A stretch of DNA of 64,000 bases. Origin: Desulfonatronum lacustre DSM 10312. Lineage in GTDB: Bacteria; Desulfobacterota; Desulfovibrionia; Desulfovibrionales; Desulfonatronaceae. The DNA is taken from contig NZ_KI912608.1 of assembly GCF_000519265.1 (NCBI RefSeq), positions 3,339,421 through 3,403,420 on the forward strand, read 5' to 3'. A program made the position numbers and the translations under genes. Within the stretch, counting starts at the first letter, position 1; each line of letters opens with the position of its first letter. This document shows, one piece after another, positions 41,045 through 50,150 of the stretch. A model generated the notes under the pieces. The model searched no databases. It saw only the letters and a program-made list of their open reading frames with translations, and was not told where the DNA came from.

Positions 41045-42091
41045 TCAGGAACTGATCACCCCGCCGGCCAGGACTTGCCCTTCGGCGGAGTAGATCACTC
41101 CGATCTGGCCGGGGGCGGCGGGTTCTCGGGGTTCGGGATAGGTCAGGACGAGCGTGTCGGGGCTGGATGATTGCCTTGCTTCCGGGGCCGAACCCAGGCG
41201 GGCCGATTCGGGGCGTTGGCGGTAGCGGGTTTGCAGGCGGAGGTCCCGGGGCCAGGCGGTGGTGGGGACGAGGAAATTGATGGATTCCAGGCGGCATGTG
41301 TCGCTGTACAACCGGGCCCGCTCGCCCACCACCAGGATGTTGGCGGCCAGATCCTTGCGCAGTACGTAGAGCGGCTCGCTCCAGGCTACGTCCAGGCCTT
41401 TGCGTTGGCCGATGGTGTACTGCCAGAGGCCCTTGTGCTCGCCCACGGTCTCTCCGCCTTCGAGAACCATGAGGCCGACCGGCGGCAGTTTTGAAAGCCG
41501 GGAGGCCAGGAAATCCCGATAGTCGCCTGAAATGAAGCAAACCTCCTGGCTTTCGCCGGGCAGGGGCGGAGCGAGGCCCAGGCGCTCCAGTTCCGGCAGC
41601 ACGTCCTGCTTGCGGCGGTCGGCCAGAGGGAAGGCGGCCTGGGCAAGCTGGTTCGGGGTGAGCAGGGCCAGGAAATAGCTCTGGTCCTTGGCCGGGTCCG
41701 CGCCTCGCCAGAGGGCGGGGCCGTGATCCGTGAGGGTCAGGCGGGCGTAGTGACCAGTGGCCAGGGTTCGAGCACCCTGTTCGCGCACTGCGTCCAGGAG
41801 CAGGCCGAATTTGATCCGGGCGTTGCACCAGGCGCAGGGATTGGGCGTGCGGCCTTCCAAATAGCTTTGGATATAGGGCGCGACCACCAGCTCTTCGAAC
41901 CGGGAGCGCAGATCCAGGACTTGGAACGGAACATCCAGAACACGGCAGTTTTCCCGCAGTCCGTCCAGGACTTCGGGCGGGGTCGTGTCGGCCAGCTGGG
42001 CATGGATCGCGACAAGGTTGCGCTCCCGCCGGAGTAGGGCCAGAGCCATCAGGCTGTCTCGGCCTCCGCTGACGGCAACGGCAACGGTCAC
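41045..42091 (-). CDS. mnmA: tRNA-specific 2-thiouridylase
   Basis: A 348-residue enzyme that thiolates U34 of Lys, Glu and Gln tRNAs. The PP-loop is [13 protein letters not shown], with Arg where most MnmA proteins have Val. The catalytic cysteines are in [12 protein letters not shown] and [12 protein letters not shown], and the ATGHYARL and DQSYFLALL motifs are present. It overlaps gatA by ATGA (42088-42091), so the two are coupled; both act on glutamine or glutamate tRNAs. Confidence 0.93.
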   Translation of the reverse strand: MTVAVAVSGGRDSLMALALLRRERNLVAIHAQLADTTPPEVLDGLRENCRVLDVPFQVLDLRSRFEELVVAPYIQSYLEGRTPNPCAWCNARIKFGLLLDAVREQGARTLATGHYARLTLTDHGPALWRGADPAKDQSYFLALLTPNQLAQAAFPLADRRKQDVLPELERLGLAPPLPGESQEVCFISGDYRDFLASRLSKLPPVGLMVLEGGETVGEHKGLWQYTIGQRKGLDVAWSEPLYVLRKDLAANILVVGERARLYSDTCRLESINFLVPTTAWPRDLRLQTRYRQRPESARLGSAPEARQSSSPDTLVLTYPEPREPAAPGQIGVIYSAEGQVLAGGVISS

Positions 42092-43584
42092 GGGGCCTGT
42101 TGGGCTATCCCGGTGGGCAGGGGCAGCCGGGGCAGGCGCTGTTCCAGAACATGGCCGACCTGGAGGAGTACATCTTCCCGGAAGGCCGGTCCCAGGATCT
42201 GCAACCCCACCGGCAGGCCGCTGCGCTCACCCAAACCAACAGGCAGGCTCAGGCCGGGGAGGCCGGCCAAATTCAGGGAGATGGTGAAGATGTCGCTCAG
42301 GTACATCTGCAGCGGATCGGCTGTTTTCTCGCCCATGCCGAAGGCCGTGGTGGGCGTGACCGGGCCGCAGATCACGTCGCAGCGTGCAAAGGCCTCCAGG
42401 AAGTCCCGCTGGATCAGGCGGCGGATCTGGGCGGCCTTTTTGTAGTAGGCGTCGTAGTACCCCGAGGAGAGCACGTAGGTGCCGAGCATGATGCGGCGCT
42501 GGACTTCTTCGCCGAAGCCCTTGCTGCGGGAGTTGCGGTACATCTCGATCAGGTCGCGGGCATCCTTGTCCCGATACCCGTAGCGCACCCCGTCGAACCG
42601 GGCCAGGTTGGAGCTGGCTTCGGCGGAGGCCACGATGTAGTAGGCGGCCACGGCATAGGACGTGTGGGGCAGGGTGATCGGGACGCAGGTCGCGCCCAGT
42701 TCCTCGGCCAGGGTCATGGCCTGCTTGCAGCGCTGGGCCACGTCCGGCTCCAGGCCGTCCTCGCCCCAGAACTCTTCGGGCATGCCGATGCGCAGGCCGG
42801 AAAGGTCGGGCCGCTCGGCCAGCAGGGCCGGGTAGTCCGGCACGGGCAGATCCGCGCAGGTGGAATCCTTGGGATCATGACCGGCGATGACCCGCAGGAG
42901 CAGGGCCGCGTCCTCCACGGTCAGGGTCATGGGGCCGATCTGGTCCAGGGAGGAGGCGTAGGCCACAAGGCCGTAGCGAGAGACCCGACCGTAGCTGGGC
43001 TTGAGCCCGACTACACCGCAAAAGGCAGCAGGCTGACGGATGGAGCCTCCGGTGTCCGTACCCAGGGCCGCGAAGCCCATCCGCGCGGCCACGGCCGCGG
43101 CTGAACCGCCGCTGGAACCACCGGGAACGACGTTGAGGTCCCAGGGGTTGGCCGTGGGGTGAAAGGCGGAGTTTTCCGTGGACGAGCCCATGGCGAACTC
43201 GTCCATGTTCACCTTGCCCAGGATCATGGCCCCGGCTTCACGCAGCCGGGTTACGACCTCGGCGTCGAAGCAGGGTGTGAAGTCGGCCAGCATCCGCGAA
43301 CCACAGGTGGTCCGCATGCCGCGAGTGGTCAGCACGTCCTTGAGGGCCAGGGGGACGCCCCACAAGGGTTTGGTTGCCAGGATGTCCGGCGTGGGGCCGA
43401 CGCGGTCCATTTCCCGGGCTTGGCCAAGGACTTCCTCGTCGGCCCGGGTAAGAAAGGCGCGGATGGAGGGCTCCAGGGCGTCCATCCGGTCCAGGCAGGA
43501 CCGGACCACGTCCTCGACCCGGACCTCGCCGACGGCCAATCGTCGGCGAATCTCGGCCATGGTGTGGAAAGAAAGTTCAGACAT
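42088..43584 (-). CDS. gatA: Glutamyl-tRNA(Gln) amidotransferase subunit A
   Basis: A 498-residue amidase-family protein. The Ser-cisSer-Lys triad is visible as the Lys in VPLALKDVL, and [16 protein letters not shown] with [13 protein letters not shown]. It hydrolyses glutamine to provide ammonia for conversion of Glu-tRNA(Gln) and Asp-tRNA(Asn), with GatB and GatC. GAAGGA precedes the ATG. gatC is 69 bp upstream; gatB is not in the window. Confidence 0.97.
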   Translation of the reverse strand: MSELSFHTMAEIRRRLAVGEVRVEDVVRSCLDRMDALEPSIRAFLTRADEEVLGQAREMDRVGPTPDILATKPLWGVPLALKDVLTTRGMRTTCGSRMLADFTPCFDAEVVTRLREAGAMILGKVNMDEFAMGSSTENSAFHPTANPWDLNVVPGGSSGGSAAAVAARMGFAALGTDTGGSIRQPAAFCGVVGLKPSYGRVSRYGLVAYASSLDQIGPMTLTVEDAALLLRVIAGHDPKDSTCADLPVPDYPALLAERPDLSGLRIGMPEEFWGEDGLEPDVAQRCKQAMTLAEELGATCVPITLPHTSYAVAAYYIVASAEASSNLARFDGVRYGYRDKDARDLIEMYRNSRSKGFGEEVQRRIMLGTYVLSSGYYDAYYKKAAQIRRLIQRDFLEAFARCDVICGPVTPTTAFGMGEKTADPLQMYLSDIFTISLNLAGLPGLSLPVGLGERSGLPVGLQILGPAFREDVLLQVGHVLEQRLPRLPLPTGIAQQAP

Positions 43585-43653
43585 GCTCTGTCCTTCAGTG
43601 GGTATTTTGATTTGTCGAGAACGTGAAGCGGTGATGCGTTTGGGCTGCGAAAA

Positions 43654-43941
43654 TCAACCGACGATCCGGGGGACGATGAAGTAGCTGCCGTCGGTTTCCG
43701 GAGCGTTGCCCAGGAGTTCCTCCCGGCTATATTCCATGCGGACCTCGTCGTTCCGGAACACCGTTTCGTGGGTCACCGGAGAATACAGCGGCTCCACCCC
43801 GGAAGTGTCCAGTTCGTTCAGCTTCTGCATATAGCCGAGGATATCGTTGAATTGAGCCGCGAACTGCTCCACTTTCTCCGGCTCCAGGTTCAACCTGGCC
43901 AACCCGGCTACTTTTTCTACTTCATCAGTACTGATGCTCAT
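43654..43941 (-). CDS. gatC: Glutamyl-tRNA(Gln) amidotransferase subunit C
   Basis: A 95-residue protein with the GatC signature: [29 protein letters not shown] at the N-terminus (split helices) and the C-terminal [14 protein letters not shown]. It stabilises GatA and connects it to GatB. AAGGAG lies before the ATG. First gene of the gatC-gatA-mnmA-mtaB run. Confidence 0.95.
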   Translation of the reverse strand: MSISTDEVEKVAGLARLNLEPEKVEQFAAQFNDILGYMQKLNELDTSGVEPLYSPVTHETVFRNDEVRMEYSREELLGNAPETDGSYFIVPRIVG

Positions 43942-44034
43942 GCGTTCTCCTTGTTCATGCTGCTCACGTTCCGAGTGATTATTCTGATTCGCATCTGGAT
44001 CAATCTAACACGATGACGGATCTCCGTCCGGCCA

Positions 44035-46005
44035 TCACCTTGCGAACCGCTCCCTGACTCGGTCCAACTGATTCCGTAGCGCCATCGGATCGATGAGGTT
44101 TAATCCTTGGCTCGTGGGTTGGAACAGGAAGAGGTCTTGGCGGGCTTGGCCTTGGTCGTTCCAGGAGAGGGGGGCCATGCTCCAGTCGAAATCCGAGAAC
44201 GCGGCCAGGTGGGCGTTCAGGTGGTCCGGGGAGCTGGTCTGGGCGGTTTGGCTGATCCGGGCGGCAAAGCGGATGAAGTCATAGCCCAGGGCCATCCAGA
44301 AATCCGGGGTTTGATCAGAAGCGTGCGCGACTTCAGTCAGGGCGCGAGTCGCGGGCGAGGGGTTGTCCGGCCACCAGGCACCGGGCATCGCGGCCAGGCG
44401 GAAGTACTGCAATTCCGTGTGCCGAGGGCGTTGCAGCCAGGCTTGGCTCCAGAGTTCCGGGCCCAGGATCAGCAGGCGCGGCTCGTCGTAGTAGAAGAAT
44501 TGAGGCAGGAGCACCTCGGCGTCGCTCAGGCTGTCCGGGATGAATACGGCCTGGAACGGGGGCCTGGGGAGGACGGCTTCTTCCTGGCGGCCTCGGCGTT
44601 GTTGGGCCGGAACACCCAGCAGCGAGGCCACGGCCTCGCCCCACTCTTCATGTTGGCCGGGCTGATAGCTTTGGTGGCCGGTAATTTGACCGCCCATGCG
44701 GATAACTTCCCGTGTGAACATCTCTCCCATGTGCTCGCCGAAGCGGTCTTGGGGAAAGAGCACGGCCAAGCTGGAGATGCCCATTTGGCTCAGGGCCAGG
44801 TTGGCCAGAGTGCGGACCTGGTCTTGCGGGCCGGCGAAGAACCGCCATGCCTGTTGGCCCTCCGTGGCTTGGCCCATGGTGGGCATGAAAGTGAAAAAAC
44901 GGCGCTGGGACGAGAGGTTCGTTCCATGCAGCCGGTCCCAGGCGTCACGCTGGATCGGACCGCCGATCATCCGGCATTCCGGGGCCATGGTCGACAAGGT
45001 CTCCAGAATGTCCGCGGCTTGGGAATTGGCGATCTCCAAGCGCACCGGATAGCCGTTCTTTTCAAGCGCGGCGCGTCCGGCTTCTGCTCCCCGGACCACC
45101 TTCCAACCGGTTTCGGCCAGTGGGCCGTCCAAGGGAAGAAGAAGGCCGACGCAGATACCGGGCGTCCCGAAGTGCTCCTGCAATTCGTCGAGGTCCTCGA
45201 CGAAAGGCCGGGGATCAGTCCACACACCTTGCTGCAGGAGGCGCTGCATGGCCGCCCAGGTCTCAGGCCATTCTCCCGGACGTTGCCGGGCTTCGCGACG
45301 GCGCTGTTCCCAGGCGAACACGGAGTTGGGAAAGGCGGTCGACTCCGCGGATGGGACTCGCTCTACAAGCCGTTGGAGCGACGCATCCGGGATTTCCCTG
45401 ACGATTTGGACCACGACCCGTTCCAGTTCGGCCTTGGCCTGGGCGTCCGGGGCAGCGGCGTGCAGGTCGGCGAAGAGAAGGGGCAAGGGGGCGTAGTCCC
45501 TGTGCTGGCGGTATATTTCCGAGAGTCGGATCCCGGCGGAGGACCGCAAGGACCACGGGGATTCCGGTTGCCGCAGGATCTGAAGCAGATAGTCCTCGGC
45601 CTGATCCTCCTTGCCCTGCCCCAGCAGGGCAAGGACCCGGTAATCGTGCCAGAACCACTCCAGGCGCAGTTTCGGGTCCAGCAGGGCCCAGCGGATCAGG
45701 GCGTCCTGGGCGCGGACGTAGTCCTGGGTCTGCAGGGAACTGATGGCCAACCGCTCCCAGGCCAGGTCCAGTTGGCGATGATCCAGCGGCTCGGACACCA
45801 GGACATCGTAGAGTTGTCGACTGCGTTGGTAGTCCCTGGCCTGCCACGCTGCGTCGGCTTGCAGGAGCAGCCCCTGAACGGTCTCTTCCGCGGGCGGCGG
45901 GGCAATGGGGGGCAGGCGTTTTTTCTCAATGCAGCCGCCGGCGAAAAAGACCGGGATGATCAGGAGAAGGATCAGGATTCCGCGTAGAGCAAGTTGGTGA
46001 ACCAT
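44035..46005 (-). CDS. LpoA/LppC-like lipoprotein (penicillin-binding protein activator family)
   Basis: A 656-residue lipoprotein. The signal peptide ends in a lipobox, PVFFAGGC, near residue 23. A TPR-like helical region (about 45-270) is followed by a periplasmic-binding-protein-like domain (CVGLLLPLDGPLAETGWKVVRGAEAG onward), the LpoA/LppC layout. In enterobacteria LpoA activates PBP1A from the outer membrane; this role is inferred here. Start: ATG 46005, with AAGGCGG upstream; the longer frame lacks the signal peptide position. It lies between the dnaK terminator and gatC. Confidence 0.82.
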   Translation of the reverse strand: MVHQLALRGILILLLIIPVFFAGGCIEKKRLPPIAPPPAEETVQGLLLQADAAWQARDYQRSRQLYDVLVSEPLDHRQLDLAWERLAISSLQTQDYVRAQDALIRWALLDPKLRLEWFWHDYRVLALLGQGKEDQAEDYLLQILRQPESPWSLRSSAGIRLSEIYRQHRDYAPLPLLFADLHAAAPDAQAKAELERVVVQIVREIPDASLQRLVERVPSAESTAFPNSVFAWEQRRREARQRPGEWPETWAAMQRLLQQGVWTDPRPFVEDLDELQEHFGTPGICVGLLLPLDGPLAETGWKVVRGAEAGRAALEKNGYPVRLEIANSQAADILETLSTMAPECRMIGGPIQRDAWDRLHGTNLSSQRRFFTFMPTMGQATEGQQAWRFFAGPQDQVRTLANLALSQMGISSLAVLFPQDRFGEHMGEMFTREVIRMGGQITGHQSYQPGQHEEWGEAVASLLGVPAQQRRGRQEEAVLPRPPFQAVFIPDSLSDAEVLLPQFFYYDEPRLLILGPELWSQAWLQRPRHTELQYFRLAAMPGAWWPDNPSPATRALTEVAHASDQTPDFWMALGYDFIRFAARISQTAQTSSPDHLNAHLAAFSDFDWSMAPLSWNDQGQARQDLFLFQPTSQGLNLIDPMALRNQLDRVRERFAR

Positions 46006-46078
46006 GCAACCGCCTTGAAAAGGAGACTCTGGGGCATCTTGGATATTGGACGAGATAAAGGCAGCGGGCGTCGCGTAC

Positions 46079-46115
46079 AAAAAAAGCCTGACCCGCGTTA
46101 ACGCGGGTCAGGCTT
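46079..46115 (-). terminator. Rho-independent terminator after dnaK
   Basis: On the minus strand AAGCCTGACCCGCG, loop TTAA, CGCGGGTCAGGCTT and then a T-run. It lies 53 bases after the dnaK stop and isolates the lipoprotein gene from the heat-shock operon. Confidence 0.93.
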
Positions 46116-46167
46116 GAGGTATAGGGATACGGCAAACAGCCTGTCAAGGCGACGGCATCCCGGAGTG

Positions 46168-48087
46168 CTACTTGACCTCGGTGTAGTCCGCGTCCACGAC
46201 GTCGTCGTCCTTCTTCGGACCGTCCTGCTGGCCGCCCGGCTGCGCTCCAGGCTGGGGACCGGCTTGGCCGCCCTGTTCTCCACCGCTTTTCTGGGCGTAG
46301 AGTTGTTCGGCCAGCTTGTGCGAAGCCTGGGCCAACTCCTCGGAAGCACGGCGGATTTCAGCTTCGTCGTCGCCTTCCATGAGCTTCTTCAGGCTTTCGA
46401 TCTTGGTTTCGATTTCGCCGCGCAGCACGGAGTCCAACTTGTCGCCCAGGTCGTTGATGGACTTCTCCGTGGCGTAAATCAGAGAGTCAGCGTGGTTGCG
46501 GGCTTCGATGAGCTGCTGTTTCTTCTTGTCCTCGTCCGCGTGGGTCTCGGCGTCCCTGACCAGGTTCTGGATTTCGTCCTCGGACAGGCCGCTGGAAGCG
46601 GTGATCCGGATGGACTGCTCCTTGCCCGTGCCCAGGTCCTTGGCCGAGACGTTGACGATCCCGTTGGCGTCGATGTCAAAGGCCACCTCCACCTGGGGCA
46701 TGCCCCGGGGAGCGGGCGGGATGCCGGTCAACTCGAAGCGGCCCAGGGTTTTGTTGTCCCCGGCCATGGGCCGTTCGCCCTGGAGCACGTGAATGGAAAC
46801 CGAAGGCTGGTTGTCCGCGGCCGTGGTGAAGACCTGGCTCTTGCGGGTCGGGATGGTGGTGTTGCGCTCGATGAGCTTGGTGCAAACTCCTCCCAGGGTT
46901 TCGATGCCCAAAGACAGCGGGGTGACGTCCAACAGCAGCACGTCCTTGACGTCCCCGGCCAGAATTCCGCCCTGAATGGCCGCGCCCATGGCCACGACCT
47001 CGTCCGGATTCACGCCCTTGTGCGGTTCGCGTCCAAAAAAGTCCTGGACTTTTTTCTGCACCAGGGGCATCCGGGTCATCCCGCCGACCAGGATCACCTC
47101 GTCGATGTCCGAGGTCTTCAGTCCGGCGTCGGCCAGGGCCTTTTTGCAGGGCTCAATGGTTCGGTCCACCAGGTCTTCCACCAACTTGTCCAGCTTGGCC
47201 CGGGAGAGCTTGATCAGCAGGTGTTTGGGGCCGTTCTGGTCCGCAGTGATGAAGGGCAGGTTGATTTCCGTCTCCATGGAGGTGGAGAGTTCCTTCTTGG
47301 CCTTTTCTCCGGCTTCCTTGAGCCGCTGCAGAGCCATGCGGTCCTTGGACAGATCAATTCCGTTGTCCCGCTTGAATTCGCTGACGAGGTAATCGATAAC
47401 CCGGTGGTCGAAGTCCTCGCCGCCAAGAAAGGTGTCGCCGTTGGTGGCCCGGACTTCAACGACGTTGTCGCCGACTTCCAGAATGGAAATGTCGAAGGTC
47501 CCGCCGCCCAGGTCGAACACGGCGACCTTTTCGTTCTTTTTCTTGTCAAAGCCGTAGGCCAGGGAGGCCGCGGTGGGCTCGTTGATGATCCGCTTGACTT
47601 CCAGTCCGGCGATCCGTCCGGCGTCCTTGGTGGCCTGGCGCTGGCTGTCGTTGAAGTAGGCCGGAACGGTGATTACGGCCTCGGTCACGGTTTCGCCCAG
47701 ATAGGCTTCGGCGTCGGACTTCAGCTTCTGCAGGATCATCGCCGAAATTTCCGGAGCGCTGTACTTCTTGCCGTTGATGTCCACGTAGGAATCGCCGTTG
47801 CTCCCTTCGACGATCTTGTACGGGCAACTATCCTTCCAGGACGTGATTTCCTTGGCGTCGAAACGACGGCCCATCAGTCGCTTGATGGCGAATACGGTCT
47901 TTTCCGGGTTGGTGACGGCTTGGCGCTTGGCAATCTCACCGACCAGCCGTTCCTTGTCGGTGAAGGCCACGATGGACGGAGTGGTTCGTCCGCCTTCGGG
48001 GTTGGTGATGCATTTGGGCTCCTTGCCCTCCATCACATAGACGCAACTATTCGTCGTTCCCAGATCGATACCGATGATTTTTCCCAT
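46168..48087 (-). CDS. dnaK: Chaperone DnaK (Hsp70)
   Basis: A 639-residue Hsp70. The ATPase signature [15 protein letters not shown] is at the N-terminus, with [12 protein letters not shown] and the linker-adjacent [17 protein letters not shown], and a Gly/Gln-rich C-terminal tail ending DADYTEVK. Start: ATG 48087 with AGGAGG nine bases upstream; the open frame continues 14 codons further without a ribosome site. It works with GrpE, encoded upstream; dnaJ is not nearby. Confidence 0.98.
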   Translation of the reverse strand: MGKIIGIDLGTTNSCVYVMEGKEPKCITNPEGGRTTPSIVAFTDKERLVGEIAKRQAVTNPEKTVFAIKRLMGRRFDAKEITSWKDSCPYKIVEGSNGDSYVDINGKKYSAPEISAMILQKLKSDAEAYLGETVTEAVITVPAYFNDSQRQATKDAGRIAGLEVKRIINEPTAASLAYGFDKKKNEKVAVFDLGGGTFDISILEVGDNVVEVRATNGDTFLGGEDFDHRVIDYLVSEFKRDNGIDLSKDRMALQRLKEAGEKAKKELSTSMETEINLPFITADQNGPKHLLIKLSRAKLDKLVEDLVDRTIEPCKKALADAGLKTSDIDEVILVGGMTRMPLVQKKVQDFFGREPHKGVNPDEVVAMGAAIQGGILAGDVKDVLLLDVTPLSLGIETLGGVCTKLIERNTTIPTRKSQVFTTAADNQPSVSIHVLQGERPMAGDNKTLGRFELTGIPPAPRGMPQVEVAFDIDANGIVNVSAKDLGTGKEQSIRITASSGLSEDEIQNLVRDAETHADEDKKKQQLIEARNHADSLIYATEKSINDLGDKLDSVLRGEIETKIESLKKLMEGDDEAEIRRASEELAQASHKLAEQLYAQKSGGEQGGQAGPQPGAQPGGQQDGPKKDDDVVDADYTEVK

Positions 48088-48171
48088 GTTTTTGATTCCT
48101 CCTGAACGCAATGGATATTTTTCGATCAAGTTAAGGTTGATTGTCCGCTTGTAAAGGGGCGGATGAAAAAA

Positions 48172-48795
48172 TTATACGGCGCACTCCATACTGACCAGCA
48201 CTTTGGCCGGACGGAGCAGCCGTCCTTTGAGGCGATAGCCTTTTTGAACCACGTGGCAGACCTTGCCGGGCTCAAAGTCCGGATGCGGCTGCTGGGCCAA
48301 GGCTTCGTGCCAATTGGGGTCGAAGTCCTCGCCGGATTGGCCCAGAGGCTCCAATTCGTGGCGGGCGAGAATGTCCAGAAACAGTTTGCGGGTCATTTCC
48401 ACCCCGCTGAGCAGCTCCTTGCTCGTGCCGGTCTTTCCGCCGTGCTCCAGGGCCAGGTCCAGGTTGTCCAGGATCGGCAACAGGTCTTCCAGCACGGATT
48501 CCGTGGCGAATTTGCAAAAGTCGTCCTTTTCCCGTTGCAAGCGCTTCTTCAGGTTTTCAGTGTCCGCGGCCATGCGCAGTTTTTCATCCTGGACCTGGGC
48601 CAAAAGTCGACAGTTGGGACAGACTTTTTCCTCGCACAGCCGGGTCAGCTGCTCCTCATCGATCATATCGGCAGTCATTTTCGGCGTTCCGGTCTCCTCC
48701 GATCCGTTCGCGACATCCTCGACATCGATGTTCTCGCCCACGGTATGGTCCGCCCGATGTGCCGCCTCGGCATAGGGATTATTCTTTTGAGACAT
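48172..48795 (-). CDS. grpE: GrpE nucleotide exchange factor
   Basis: A 207-residue GrpE with the long N-terminal coiled coil and C-terminal beta domain (LEPLGQSGEDFDPNWHEAL, VVQKGYRLKGRLLRPAKV). It releases ADP from DnaK. Unusual: a CxxC pair (EEKVCPNCRLL) just before the coiled coil, absent from E. coli GrpE. GGAGGA precedes the ATG. It lies between hrcA and dnaK in the CIRCE-controlled operon. Confidence 0.95.
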   Translation of the reverse strand: MSQKNNPYAEAAHRADHTVGENIDVEDVANGSEETGTPKMTADMIDEEQLTRLCEEKVCPNCRLLAQVQDEKLRMAADTENLKKRLQREKDDFCKFATESVLEDLLPILDNLDLALEHGGKTGTSKELLSGVEMTRKLFLDILARHELEPLGQSGEDFDPNWHEALAQQPHPDFEPGKVCHVVQKGYRLKGRLLRPAKVLVSMECAV

Positions 48796-48811
48796 GTTCT
48801 CCTCCTTGCGT

Positions 48812-48843
48812 ATCTAGGACCCTTTATATCTAGGGCCCTTTAA
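48812..48843. repeat. 16-bp tandem duplication at the hrcA stop codon
   Basis: ATCTAGGACCCTTTAT is followed directly by ATCTAGGGCCCTTTAA (plus strand). The second copy contains the hrcA stop codon; the first lies in the hrcA-grpE gap. Confidence 0.75.
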
Positions 48844-49871
48844 AAACGATTTCTCAAGAGCTGGCTGATCACCTGGGCCGTGAATTCGACCAGAGGGACA
48901 ACCTTGGCGTAGTCCATGCGGATCGGGCCGATGATGCCCACCACTCCCAGGGGGTCGTCCTGTCCCAGGTAGGGAGAGGAAATCAGCGTGAATTCCTGCA
49001 AGCCTTCCTGATCGTCTTCGCGCCCGAAGATGATGGAAATACCATCGGGCTTGGCCACCTTGTCCAACAGTTCCAGCAGTTGGGTGCGTTCCTCCAGCAT
49101 GCGCAGTAGTTCCTGAAGCTTGGCCGGGTTGGCGAACTCCGGGTGGGTAAAGAAGTTCACCGTGCCCTCGACATAGACTTCCCGCTCGTTTCCGCCGGAG
49201 AACACCTGCTGGGCCAGGACCAGGGCCTGTTGACTGACGGCCTGATACTCACGCTGGACCGCGTCCATTTCCTGGAGCAGCTTGGTCCGGACCTGGGCCA
49301 GGGTCCGGCCTTGGAACAACTGATTCAGATAATTGCTGTACGTGACCAGATCGTCCGTGCCCAACTCGGGCTCCACGGAGACGATCTTGTTGCGGACGAT
49401 GCCGCCCTCCACCACCAGAATGGCCATGGCCAGGCCGGGCTTGAGCAGGATGAAGTCGATGTGCTTGAAGCCGATGTTCGTGGCCTTGGGCGCCAGGACC
49501 ATGCTCACCTGCCGGGTGTAGGCCGACAGGAGCCGGGAGGCGTTGCGCAGCAGTTCGGAGACATCCCGCCTGTCGTCGCCCATGTGCTCGGTGAGCTGGG
49601 TCCGTTCCTCCGGGGTGAGCGGGTGATATTTCAATAGGGTGTCCACGTAAAAGCGGAAGCCATGCGCCGAGGGTATCCGTCCGGCCGAGGTGTGAGGCTG
49701 TTCCAGATAGCCCTTGTCCGTCAGGTCGGCCATGATGTTGCGGATGCTGGCCGGGCTGAGGTTCAGATTGGATTTTTTGGCGATGGTCCGGGACCCCACG
49801 GGCGCGGCCGTCTGGATGTAATCCTCGATGAGCGTCGTCAAAACGCCGATTTCGCGTGGCTGAAGTTCCAT
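48840..49871 (-). CDS. hrcA: Heat-inducible transcription repressor HrcA
   Basis: A 343-residue HrcA. A winged-helix N-terminus (VLTTLIEDYIQTAAPVGSRTIAKK, with LSPASIRNIMADLTDKGYL) precedes the GAF-like and insertion domains; the C-terminus has GPIRMDYAKVVPLVEFTAQ. It represses its own operon by binding CIRCE, and GroEL activity normally keeps it folded. A CIRCE element lies 14 bases before the ATG, so autoregulation is well supported. The operon continues into grpE and dnaK. Confidence 0.97.
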   Translation of the reverse strand: MELQPREIGVLTTLIEDYIQTAAPVGSRTIAKKSNLNLSPASIRNIMADLTDKGYLEQPHTSAGRIPSAHGFRFYVDTLLKYHPLTPEERTQLTEHMGDDRRDVSELLRNASRLLSAYTRQVSMVLAPKATNIGFKHIDFILLKPGLAMAILVVEGGIVRNKIVSVEPELGTDDLVTYSNYLNQLFQGRTLAQVRTKLLQEMDAVQREYQAVSQQALVLAQQVFSGGNEREVYVEGTVNFFTHPEFANPAKLQELLRMLEERTQLLELLDKVAKPDGISIIFGREDDQEGLQEFTLISSPYLGQDDPLGVVGIIGPIRMDYAKVVPLVEFTAQVISQLLRNRF

Positions 49872-49884
49872 GGTGGTATCCTGT

Positions 49885-49911
49885 CTAGCACTCGATAAGA
49901 GAGAGTGCTAG
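49885..49911 (-). promoter_or_regulatory. CIRCE operator
   Basis: CTAGCACTC, nine-base spacer, GAGTGCTAG: a perfect inverted repeat that fits the CIRCE consensus TTAGCACTC-N9-GAGTGCTAA except at the outermost bases. It is the HrcA-binding site, between the promoter and the hrcA start. Confidence 0.95.
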
Positions 49912-49913
49912 AC

Positions 49914-49942
49914 CCCATAAATATGCCGGAAGGTTCTGTCAA
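49914..49942 (-). promoter_or_regulatory. hrcA-grpE-dnaK promoter
   Basis: On the minus strand a perfect TTGACA (49937-49942) is followed after 17 bases by TATGGG (49914-49919), a partial -10 box. The CIRCE operator starts directly downstream. Confidence 0.6.
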
Positions 49943-49974
49943 GGAAGGAGGGGGCGATACTCACCCGCTATCTG

Positions 49975-50106
49975 AATCGGTATCGAAAACGAAATCGTGA
50001 TCGAAATCGAACCTTATGTCCAAGAAGATTTCGTAATCACGGAGTGATGCACAGCATTCTTAATTCCAGGTTCAATTCCGATTTCGGTAGCGATTTCGAT
50101 TTCGAG
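49975..50106. repeat. GATTTCG-type hexamer inverted repeat, copy C
   Basis: The arm at 49975-50013 (ending GATCGAAATCGAACC) and the arm at 50069-50106 (beginning GGTTCAATTCCGATTTCG) are near reverse complements, each with six-base periodicity. The 55-base centre has no gene. It is the same kind of element as copies A and B near 17 kb, but richer in AT (GAAATC units instead of GGAATC). It lies between rfbD and hrcA. Confidence 0.75.
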
Positions 50107-50150
50107 GGCATGGCCCGATGCAGGCGTGAAACACCGCTCCATTACCTGCA

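Noticed and set aside
39642-41828. A single 728-residue protein covering mtaB and part of mnmA
   Set aside because: The N-terminal 271 residues overlap mnmA in another frame and look like its shadow; the MtaB family start (MRFHLTTFGCKVNQ) is at 41015.
46114-48105. A 663-codon open frame antisense to dnaK, and a 626-codon one antisense to the LpoA-like gene (44107-45987)
   Set aside because: Both lie opposite clear genes with full family motifs and have low-information, Gly/Val/Asp-rich translations.
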